From CAZADA01 sp964526675 (GTDB lineage Bacteria; Pseudomonadota; Alphaproteobacteria; Caulobacterales; Maricaulaceae), in the NCBI GenBank assembly GCA_964526675.1, contig CAZGLY010000039.1, positions 1-26,839 on the forward strand: DNA of 26,839 nucleotides. Direction: 5' to 3'. The position numbers and the translations under genes are program-made. Below the pieces are notes generated by a model that did no database searches, was not told the origin of the DNA, and was given only the letters and a program-made list of their open reading frames with translations. This document shows, one piece after another, positions 15,809 to 22,371 of the stretch; within the stretch, counting starts at the first letter, position 1; each line of letters opens with the position of its first letter.

Positions 15809-15815
15809 CGCGCCC
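15799..15815. terminator. hairpin at the rlmN/transporter junction
   Basis: GGGCGC (15799-15804) and GCGCCC (15810-15815) form a 6-bp stem with a 5-base loop covering the rlmN stop codon and ending at the base before the transporter stop. Candidate shared terminator; no T-tract. Confidence 0.35.
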
Positions 15816-17267
15816 TCATCCCAACGCCAGCGGCGCGAGGATGAGGCTGAGCGCCGTGATCAGCACCACCGCGACGAGGTTAAGCCGGAAGCCGGCGCGC
15901 ATCATCACCGCCATGGGCGCGTGGCCCGTGGCGTAGACAATCGCGTTCGGTCCCGTCGCCATGGGCAGCATGAAGGCGCAACTCGCCGCCATGGCCACCG
16001 GCGCGGCGAGAAGGGCGGGTTCAATCGCGCCGGCCGTCGCGATCTCGATCACCACGGGGCTCAGCGCGGCCACGGTGGCGATGTTGCTGGTCACCTCCGT
16101 CGTGAACACCATCAGCGTCACCAGCGCGAGCAGCACTACGATCGTAGGAGCGGCGGCGATCCACGCCAGCTGCCCGCCCAACCAGGCGGAGACGCCCGTG
16201 CCGCTGATCGCCGCCGCGAGGCTCATCCCGCCGCCAAAGAGGATGTAGACGCCCCACGGGATTTGCTTGGCGGTCTCCCAATCCAACAGGGCGGATGTCG
16301 CCGCCCCTTCGCGGCGATCGCCGGAGGGGACGAGGAACATCAAGACCGCGCCGAGGATCGCCGTGAGGTGGTCCGTCAGGCCGGCGAACGGTCGCACGCC
16401 GCCAACCTCCAGCCCCTTCAGCGGCGCGCCGAACACCCACAGAAACGCGATGACCGCGAACACGCCCAGCGTCCGCGCTTCCGGCGTGGTGACCGGCCCA
16501 AGCGCCGCCAGCTCGCCGCGGACATGGTCGCGCGCCGCCTCCGCCGGTCCGCGCTCAAGCCGGAACGCCCAGCGCGTCAGCACCCACCAGGTCGTTGGCA
16601 CGAGAACGAGCGTCATCGGCGCGCCGAGGGCGGTCCATTGCGTGAAGCTGAGGGAGACGCCGACGCTCTCCTCGAGTTGGCCGATCGCGATCAGGTTGGT
16701 CGGCGTGCCCACCGGCGTCCCCAGTCCTCCGATCGAGGCCGCGTAGGCGAGGCCAAGCAAGAGCGCGTAGGCGAACGGCGCGTCGAGATTTCGCTCCCCC
16801 AGCACGATCCGCGCGACCGACAGCGCGATCGGCGCCATCATCAACGTCGTCGCGGTGTTGGAGATCCACATGGACAGAAGCGCCGCCGCGACCATGAAGC
16901 CCAGCACCAACCCCTCCGGCCGGGCCCCGGCGCGCGCCACGATCATCAAAGCGATGCGCGCGTGAAGGTTCCAGCGCTCCACGCCCTTGGCGACGATGAA
17001 GCCGCCTAAGAGCAGCATCACCACCGGATGAGCGTAAGGCGCGGCCGCCTCGCGAAAGCTCGACACCCCCGCCAGCGGCAAAAGCACCATGGGCAGCATG
17101 GCGGTGACGGGGATGGGGATCGCTTCCGTCACCCACCAGCTCGCCATCAGCAGGGTCACCGAGGCCACCACCCAGCCTTCGCGGGAGAGCCCTTCCGGCG
17201 TCGGGACGAGTTGCAGCCCGATCGCGAGCGTGACGCCGACAAGAAGTCCGATCCGTTGGCGGCTCAT
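15816..17267 (-). CDS. SLC13/DASS-family sodium-coupled anion transporter
   Basis: 483-residue inner-membrane protein with about a dozen hydrophobic segments. Two SNT signature motifs mark the repeated halves: ISNTATTLMMAP (SNT at 136-138) and VTSNIATVAALSP around residue 400; in VcINDY and relatives these bind Na+ and the substrate carboxylate. WWVTEAIPIPVTAMLPMVLL near residues 44-63 is also typical. Likely substrates are C4-dicarboxylates, citrate or a related anion; sulfate is an alternative. Its ATG shares four bases (ATGA) with the pyrF stop, so translation is probably coupled. This makes it the last gene of the run that begins with the TIR-linked genes. Confidence 0.92.
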   Translation of the reverse strand: MSRQRIGLLVGVTLAIGLQLVPTPEGLSREGWVVASVTLLMASWWVTEAIPIPVTAMLPMVLLPLAGVSSFREAAAPYAHPVVMLLLGGFIVAKGVERWNLHARIALMIVARAGARPEGLVLGFMVAAALLSMWISNTATTLMMAPIALSVARIVLGERNLDAPFAYALLLGLAYAASIGGLGTPVGTPTNLIAIGQLEESVGVSLSFTQWTALGAPMTLVLVPTTWWVLTRWAFRLERGPAEAARDHVRGELAALGPVTTPEARTLGVFAVIAFLWVFGAPLKGLEVGGVRPFAGLTDHLTAILGAVLMFLVPSGDRREGAATSALLDWETAKQIPWGVYILFGGGMSLAAAISGTGVSAWLGGQLAWIAAAPTIVVLLALVTLMVFTTEVTSNIATVAALSPVVIEIATAGAIEPALLAAPVAMAASCAFMLPMATGPNAIVYATGHAPMAVMMRAGFRLNLVAVVLITALSLILAPLALG

Positions 17268-18178
17268 GGGCGGCCGTCCTGCAGCTGGCCCGCGGGCATG
17301 GCGTCGCGCAACGCGGTGCGCAGATCCCTGAGATTGGCGTCGAAGGCCGCCGCCCAGGCCGCCATCGTCGCCGCGTCGGCCGCTGTCGTCGGATAGAGCG
17401 CCGCGCGCGACGCGTTCACCAGCACGCCCTCCGGCCCGTTCGTCCCCGCCACGGCCCCGGCCAACGCCTCCGCCGCCCCGGCGCCTTGCGCGCCATAGCC
17501 GGGGACGAGGAAGATTGTGCGGGGAAGGATCGCGCGGATCCGACGCGCCTCCTCCGGCGCGGTCGCGCCGACGACGGCCATGACCGACGACCAGGGCGCG
17601 TCAAGGGGCGTCGGATCATGGGCGGCGATCAGTTCCGCCGTGCGCAGCCACAAAGGCGCGCCGTCCATGGCGCGATCCTGCAGATCCTGCGCGCCGGGAT
17701 TGGACGTGCGCACCAGCGCCGCCACGCCCGTCCCCGGTCGGGCGCGGGGGCCCAGCCAGGGGGCGATGGTGTCCCAGCCCATATAGGGATTGACCGTTAC
17801 GGCGTCGGCGTGGAGCCAGGCGTCGGGCCCCAGATAGGCGTCGACATAGGCGTCGGCGGTGGAGGCGATGTCGCCGCGCTTGGCGTCCAACAGCACGATC
17901 AGGCCCGCCGCGCGCGCGCGTTCCGTGATCCGCGCCAGCGCCGCCAGGCCCCCGGGGCCGAGGCGTTCAAAGTGCGCGATCTGGGGCTTCACGACCGCCG
18001 CCCGACCGGCGAGGCGCGCGATCACCGCCGCCAAAAACGCCTCCACCGTCGCGGCGGGGTCTCCGGCGCTGAAGAGGGACGGGATCCGATCGAGGCTCGG
18101 GTCGAGCCCGACACACAACGGCCCGCGGTCGCGGACGGCCGCGGCGACCCGTTCACCGAAGGGGAGGGGCTGACTCAC
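17264..18178 (-). CDS. pyrF: orotidine 5'-phosphate decarboxylase, long (type 2) form
   Basis: Final step of UMP synthesis: decarboxylates OMP to UMP, in the cytoplasm. 304 residues places it in the longer type 2 group rather than the roughly 230-residue type common in proteobacteria. The substrate-phosphate and catalytic motif is D98-A-K100-R-G-D103 in LLDAKRGDIASTADAY; CVGLDPSLDRIP and VVKPQIAHFE precede it, and LVPGYGAQGAG near residue 230 closes the phosphate site. GTG at 18178 is chosen because it overlaps the upstream protease stop as GTGA; a TTG 15 bases earlier is the alternative. It overlaps the transporter start by four bases. An essential pyrimidine gene so coupled to a protease gene is unusual. 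Confidence 0.95.
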   Translation of the reverse strand: MSQPLPFGERVAAAVRDRGPLCVGLDPSLDRIPSLFSAGDPAATVEAFLAAVIARLAGRAAVVKPQIAHFERLGPGGLAALARITERARAAGLIVLLDAKRGDIASTADAYVDAYLGPDAWLHADAVTVNPYMGWDTIAPWLGPRARPGTGVAALVRTSNPGAQDLQDRAMDGAPLWLRTAELIAAHDPTPLDAPWSSVMAVVGATAPEEARRIRAILPRTIFLVPGYGAQGAGAAEALAGAVAGTNGPEGVLVNASRAALYPTTAADAATMAAWAAAFDANLRDLRTALRDAMPAGQLQDGRP

Positions 18179-19029
18179 GACGCCGCCCCGCAAAACACTT
18201 TCGCGACCCGCAGCTCAGCGCGCAGGGCGTTGGCGACGCGTGCGTAGTCAGCGCCGGTGAGTGGCGGCGCCGGGACCGCGTTGGCGGACGGCGCGGCGCC
18301 GGCGTCGGCAAGCGCGCGGCTCACGGAGGCCGGCGCGGCGGTGTAGATGCGTCCCCGGCGAGGGGCTTCCGCCACAGTGACGCCGATGGCGGCGCCGTCG
18401 GCTGCGAAGGCCGGTCCGCCGGAGAGGCCGCCGAGGGACCCCGACAAGCCGCGGGTTCGGCTCACCTCCACCCACGCCAGCACCGGTTCGCGACGGCGGA
18501 CCCGCCCGCGCGTCACCATGACTTCGCGTCCCAGCAGGCGGCTCGACACCTCCCCGGGGCGTCCTTGAGGGTAGCCGATGTGGTACCCCGGCGCGCCAAG
18601 CGCCAGGGCGTTGGCGTCAAGCCTGAGCCGCAGAGACCGGGTGTCGAGCGCCGCAGACACGAGCGCCACGTCCGCATCCGGCGACAGGCGCACCGCCTCC
18701 GCCCACACGCCGTCATTGGGGCCCGTGTAGAGCCCGACTTCCGCGCACCCCTCCACGACATGCGCCGCGGTCAACCACACGCCCTCGCTGATCGCGAACG
18801 CGGTTCCCGTGCCGGAGCGCACATTGTCGGGCACATCGACGATCACCCGGCTGTCGGAGGTTGTCGCGGCGGGCAGGCGCGCGCCCGCATTGGGCACAAA
18901 GACCGATCGCGGCGCGGACGGGGCGCCGGGCGAGGGGGCGGTGGGATCGGGGCCGCCGCCTAAGCCGCGCATCATCGACACAAAGCCGATCAGCAACACC
19001 AGATAGAGAAGCCGATCAAAGCCGCGCAA
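18175..19029 (-). CDS. membrane-anchored trypsin-like serine protease
   Basis: 284-residue chymotrypsin-fold protease with a single N-terminal membrane segment (LLYLVLLIGFVSM, residues 7-19), a Pro/Ala-rich linker to about residue 60, then the protease domain in the periplasm or outside. The catalytic triad is complete: H90 in VWLTAAHVVEGC, D120 in DADVALVSA, S203 in GLSGGPAF. No PDZ domain is present, so it differs from DegP/DegS. Two Cys (C95, C280) might pair. The start is a TTG at 19029, supported by GGAG six bases upstream; it overlaps the DUF350 gene by 14 bases. Its stop overlaps the pyrF GTG. Substrate unknown; neighbours suggest a role with the TIR and DUF350 proteins. Confidence 0.88.
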   Translation of the reverse strand: MRGFDRLLYLVLLIGFVSMMRGLGGGPDPTAPSPGAPSAPRSVFVPNAGARLPAATTSDSRVIVDVPDNVRSGTGTAFAISEGVWLTAAHVVEGCAEVGLYTGPNDGVWAEAVRLSPDADVALVSAALDTRSLRLRLDANALALGAPGYHIGYPQGRPGEVSSRLLGREVMVTRGRVRRREPVLAWVEVSRTRGLSGSLGGLSGGPAFAADGAAIGVTVAEAPRRGRIYTAAPASVSRALADAGAAPSANAVPAPPLTGADYARVANALRAELRVAKVFCGAAS

Positions 19030-19480
19030 GGGGCGCTCCCGACACCGCGGCCGCCAGGATCATCGCCGTGGCGAACTTCACAGCCGCCAGCAACGTCGCT
19101 GCGGCCATGTCCCCGTCCTTAATGCGATCCGGCAGGCCGGGCAGCAGAAGGTCCACCAGGCGGAACACCAACAGCTGCATCAAAAGCGTCGCCGCGCCCC
19201 ACAAAACAATGTCCGCCCAGGTCAGGCTGGTCGCCATTCCGACCGCCAGGGGCAGGGCCAAACCGGCGATCACAGCGCCCAAGGACACCGCCGCCGCGGT
19301 GTTGCCGGCCCGGATCAGCTCCATTTCGTGGTGGGGGGTGAGCAACACGTAGATCACCGAGGCCACCGCCAACAGAGCCGCGGTCACGCCGGCGTGGACC
19401 GCGAACGTCCCGAACCCGGCCACAAACGATTGAATTGCAAGCTCAAAGGCCGCCACCGACCCCAATCCCGCCACCACCAT
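19016..19480 (-). CDS. DUF350 family inner-membrane protein
   Basis: 154-residue protein with four hydrophobic segments (about residues 20-47, 63-84, 89-112, 125-146), the standard DUF350 size and topology. The family core LLTPHHEMELIRAGNTAAAV, then SLGAVIAGLALPLA, and later WGAATLLMQLLVFRLVDLLL are clear. DUF350 proteins (YjfL group) have no established biochemical activity and often occur in small membrane-stress operons. ATG at 19480 has GGGGGA a few bases upstream; a longer frame exists but its N-terminal part overlaps the TIR gene region with no membrane character. It follows the TIR gene by 59 bases and overlaps the protease gene. Confidence 0.85.
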   Translation of the reverse strand: MVVAGLGSVAAFELAIQSFVAGFGTFAVHAGVTAALLAVASVIYVLLTPHHEMELIRAGNTAAAVSLGAVIAGLALPLAVGMATSLTWADIVLWGAATLLMQLLVFRLVDLLLPGLPDRIKDGDMAAATLLAAVKFATAMILAAAVSGAPLARL

Positions 19481-19539
19481 GATGTCCCCCGCTGCCCTTC
19501 GCCCCCAAGCCTGTGCGGTCGCCGTCGCCGGTGCGCCCG

Positions 19540-20172
19540 CTAACCGGCGAACACCAGAGCGTACACCGCCGCGCCGCCCGCCAACGCCAACGCGGCGAAC
19601 GCCAAGCGCCACATACCTCTCGTCTGCTCACTGGACCGCAGCGCCTCAATATCCGCGCCCAGCGCCGCCGCGATGATCTTGAGCCGGCCCGTGGCCCACC
19701 CTTCGCCGCCGCGTCGAAGATCCACCGAGGCGCGCACGGTTTCGTCGGGGCGATCCGTGGGCCCTCCATCGGAGTCCACCTCGAACCGCAGCGTCAGCGG
19801 CAGAGCCTCCGCCGGCGCCCCGGCCGTGATCACGGGGATGATGCGCGCGCCCTTTCCCATCAGCTTGAACGCGGCGATTTCCTGGTTCACCCAGCGGCTC
19901 GAGGCCGCGCGCGGCGAGCACAGCACAATCAGCGCGTCCGAGTCGGCCAGCGCGCCCTTCAAGCGCTCGCTCAGTTCGCCGCCGGCCATCACCTCCGCGC
20001 GGTCTCGGGCGGTCACGCGCAAGCTCGCGCCATGGGCCTCGCGCAACGCGGTCGGCACCCGATAGTGACGCACGCCCCGCAGCACGCGGGCTCCAAGCCG
20101 GTGGTCTTTGTGGGAGAAGCTCAAGAAGGCCCGACGCTCGCCGTCGCCCGCCGCGGCCCGTTGATCATCCAT
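19540..20172 (-). CDS. TIR-domain protein with C-terminal membrane helix
   Basis: 210-residue protein with an N-terminal TIR domain (about residues 13-125) and a membrane segment at about 188-208. Box 1 reads AFLSFSHKDHRLGARVL; the NADase catalytic glutamate is probably E98 in SSRWVNQEIAAF; the strand LIVLCSPRAA precedes it and RIIPVITAGAP follows. ATGRLKIIAAALGADIEAL matches the tail seen in many proteobacterial TIR proteins, which usually continue into TPR or WD40 repeats; here the protein ends in the membrane helix instead. TIR proteins of this kind degrade NAD+ or make NAD-derived signals in phage defence and cell death. ATG at 20172 has GGGAGG eight bases upstream. NADase activity is inferred. 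Confidence 0.85.
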   Translation of the reverse strand: MDDQRAAAGDGERRAFLSFSHKDHRLGARVLRGVRHYRVPTALREAHGASLRVTARDRAEVMAGGELSERLKGALADSDALIVLCSPRAASSRWVNQEIAAFKLMGKGARIIPVITAGAPAEALPLTLRFEVDSDGGPTDRPDETVRASVDLRRGGEGWATGRLKIIAAALGADIEALRSSEQTRGMWRLAFAALALAGGAAVYALVFAG

Positions 20173-20271
20173 ACTGTGAGCCTCCCGCGTGTTGGTGGGG
20201 GACTCAAGCGAAGGATCAGCGCCGCGACAACCAAAAATGCGGGGGGCGTCTGTCGAAAAGCGACCCGCGTC

Positions 20272-20697
20272 TCACACGCCGAACGCAAGCGCCGCAAGCG
20301 CGGGGGGAAACAGGCCCATGATCACGAAGGTCACCCGCAGCGCGACAATGCGCGTGCGCGAATGCCGGCGTCGCGCGCCCGGCGTCCGCGGCCGCTTGGG
20401 CAACGGGTTGAGGGCGTAGCGCGCCAAAAAGAGGCCGACCGCCGCCAACGCCAACATGCCCGCCGCCGCGAACGCGCCGCCCAAAGCGGCGAACACGGCG
20501 CCAGCCGCGCTCGCCCATCCGATGGACGGAAGCGAGCGTTTCATCATCCGGCGCACCAGGGAATCTGCGCGTTGATAGTCCAGACGCTTAAACGCCAACG
20601 GCGCGACTTGGACGACGCATTGGCCGGAGGCGCCAAACGCGAGGCCCGCGCAGGCCGCGGAGGCCACCACAAACGCCGTCATCACGTGATCCAGCAT
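20272..20697 (-). CDS. small hydrophobic membrane protein, unknown function
   Basis: 141-residue protein with three or four hydrophobic segments (about residues 6-24, 58-95 and 117-140) and a Arg-rich cytoplasmic loop (PKRPRTPGARRRHSRTR). I do not recognise the family with confidence; GASGQCVVQVAPLAFKRLD near residue 24 vaguely resembles DUF4149/TMEM205-like proteins. ATG at 20697 has GGGGGCG six bases before it. The gene lies 99 bases before the TIR gene on the same strand, so it may be the first gene of that run. A perfect 12-bp palindrome lies 30 bases upstream of the start. Confidence 0.7.
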   Translation of the reverse strand: MLDHVMTAFVVASAACAGLAFGASGQCVVQVAPLAFKRLDYQRADSLVRRMMKRSLPSIGWASAAGAVFAALGGAFAAAGMLALAAVGLFLARYALNPLPKRPRTPGARRRHSRTRIVALRVTFVIMGLFPPALAALAFGV

Positions 20698-20726
20698 GCG
20701 CCGCCCCCAAGGGTCACTCCCAACAC

Positions 20727-20738
20727 GTGAGCCGGCTC
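20727..20738. promoter_or_regulatory. perfect palindrome, candidate operator upstream of the TIR-linked genes
   Basis: TGAGCCGGCTCA (20727-20738) is a perfect 12-bp palindrome between the chemoreceptor stop and the membrane-protein start, followed after two bases by the imperfect palindrome GACTGAGTC. It could be a repressor site or a terminator of the chemoreceptor transcript; neither is shown. Confidence 0.3.
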
Positions 20739-20770
20739 ATAGACTGAGTCGCGCGCGCCGTCCCCTGCGT

Positions 20771-22258
20771 CTAGGCGAGATCCCCGGAGGCGGCCTGCGC
20801 CCGCTGGGCCGCGGCGTCGACGTTGGCGGTCAGCTTGGAGATGACGCCGACGCTGTCGGTGATCGCGTTCACGCCGTCAGCCGCCGCCGTCATGTTGCTG
20901 CTGATGTGGCGCGTTGCGCCGGACTGCTCTTCGACGGCGCTGGCGATGGTCGTGGAGATGGCGTTGATCTGATCAATGACGCTGGTGATCTCGTTGATCG
21001 CTTGGACCGCGTTTTCGGTGGCCCCGTGAATGGCCTCGATCTGACTGGTGATTTGCTCCGTGGCTTTGGCCGACTGACCCGCAAGCGATTTCACTTCCGA
21101 GGCCACGACCGCAAAGCCGCGACCCGCCTCGCCGGCCCGCGCCGCTTCGATGGTGGCGTTGAGCGCGAGGAGGTTTGTCTGATCGGCGATGTCGCTGATG
21201 AGCGCGACCACTTGGCCGATCTGGCGAGCGGCCTCCGACAGGTTCGAGATCGTGTGGTTGGTGCTTTGCGCTTGCTCCACCGCACGGCGTGAGATGTCGG
21301 CCGCAGAGGTGACTTGTCCGTTGATCTCGCCAATGGAGGCGGCGAACTGCTCCGCGGCGGCCGCGACGCTCTCGACGTTGCTGGAGGCTTCTTGGGCCGC
21401 CTTGGACGCGCGGGCCGCTTCGGCGGTGGCCTCCGAGATTCCGGTGGCCAGGTCGGCAAGCTCGCGCATCGCTTCTTGCGCTTTGGCGTGACGCTCGCGG
21501 TCCTTGACCGTGTCGGTGATCTCCGACGCGAACTTGACGACTTTGAAGGGCTTGCCGGTGGTGTCGAAGATCGGATGATAGGACGCTTGGATCCAGACGT
21601 CCGCGCCGCTCTTGGCGATCCGCCGACATTCGCGGTGGAGAAACACGCGTTCGCTCAACGACTTCCAGAAGTCTCGGTACTCTTTCGTTTCCCGCTCGAT
21701 GGGATCGACAAACATCCTGTGATGGCGACCCTCGATCTCCCGGGCGGTGTAGCCCATGGTTTTGAGGAAGTTCTCGTTCGCCGTGATGATGGTGCCGTCG
21801 AGTTCGAATTGGATCACGGCTTGCGAGCGGTTGATCGCGTCCAACTGGCCCTGGGCGTCCGCGGCGGCGCGCACGGTGTCGGAGACGTCGGTGGCGAACT
21901 TCATGACGCGGAAGACCTGTCCCGCCTTGTTCGCCAAGGGCAGGTAGGTCGCTTGGGTCCACACGTCCCCGCCGGTCTTGGTCACGCGCTTGAACTGGGC
22001 GGTGCGGAACTCGCCGCGCCGTAAGCTCTGCCAGAAGTCCCGATACGCCGTGGTGTCGCGCTCCGCGGCGCTCACAAAAATGGAGTGATGCCGTCCGACC
22101 ACCTCATCCAGCGTGTAACCCATCACCCGCAGGAAGTTGTCGTTGGCGGTGATGATGGAGCCGTCCGGCTCAAACTCGATGGTCGCTTGGGATCGATCCA
22201 GCGCTTCGAGCTTGATCGCGTTGAGGGCGGCGTCGCCGCGCCCGAGGGCACTGAACAT
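20771..22258 (-). CDS. soluble PAS-PAS methyl-accepting chemotaxis protein
   Basis: 495-residue cytoplasmic chemoreceptor. Two tandem PAS domains occupy residues about 15-135 and 140-255; they are close copies, compare SQATIEFEPDGSIITAND with SQAVIQFELDGTIITANE and the shared EYRDFW/AYRDFW and DVWTQA/DVWIQA positions. The remainder is a coiled signalling domain whose tip ISDIADQTNLLALNATIEAA followed by RAGEAGRGFAVVASEVKSLA binds CheA/CheW. No transmembrane segment and no C-terminal CheR/CheB-docking pentapeptide are visible. PAS domains may sense redox, oxygen or a small ligand; no cofactor-specific residue decides this. ATG at 22258 has GGGAGA five bases upstream. It is probably transcribed separately from the genes after it, 73 bases downstream. 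Confidence 0.95.
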   Translation of the reverse strand: MFSALGRGDAALNAIKLEALDRSQATIEFEPDGSIITANDNFLRVMGYTLDEVVGRHHSIFVSAAERDTTAYRDFWQSLRRGEFRTAQFKRVTKTGGDVWTQATYLPLANKAGQVFRVMKFATDVSDTVRAAADAQGQLDAINRSQAVIQFELDGTIITANENFLKTMGYTAREIEGRHHRMFVDPIERETKEYRDFWKSLSERVFLHRECRRIAKSGADVWIQASYHPIFDTTGKPFKVVKFASEITDTVKDRERHAKAQEAMRELADLATGISEATAEAARASKAAQEASSNVESVAAAAEQFAASIGEINGQVTSAADISRRAVEQAQSTNHTISNLSEAARQIGQVVALISDIADQTNLLALNATIEAARAGEAGRGFAVVASEVKSLAGQSAKATEQITSQIEAIHGATENAVQAINEITSVIDQINAISTTIASAVEEQSGATRHISSNMTAAADGVNAITDSVGVISKLTANVDAAAQRAQAASGDLA

Positions 22259-22336
22259 TGGCGTCTCCCGGCTGATGTCGGGGGGACAACCTGCGTCAGG
22301 ATGATTGCATTTCCGTTGATCCGTCTTTGAGATCGG

Positions 22337-22370
22337 GCGCTGCCTGCCGGGGATAAAGGCCGCAGGCGCG
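22337..22370 (-). terminator. hairpin after the AstE-family gene
   Basis: GCGC-T-GCCTGC (22337-22347) pairs with GCAGGCGCG (22362-22370), a 9-bp stem with one bulged base and a 14-base loop, directly after the stop of the AstE-family gene on the minus strand. T-tract absent; candidate terminator. Confidence 0.4.
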
Positions 22371-22371
22371 T

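Noticed and set aside
15921..17009. 362-codon plus-strand open frame
   Set aside because: Antisense to the SLC13 transporter; extremely rich in Arg, His and Gln, as expected of a shadow of a hydrophobic gene.
19513..20730. 405-codon plus-strand open frame
   Set aside because: Antisense to the TIR and membrane-protein genes; no recognisable domain.
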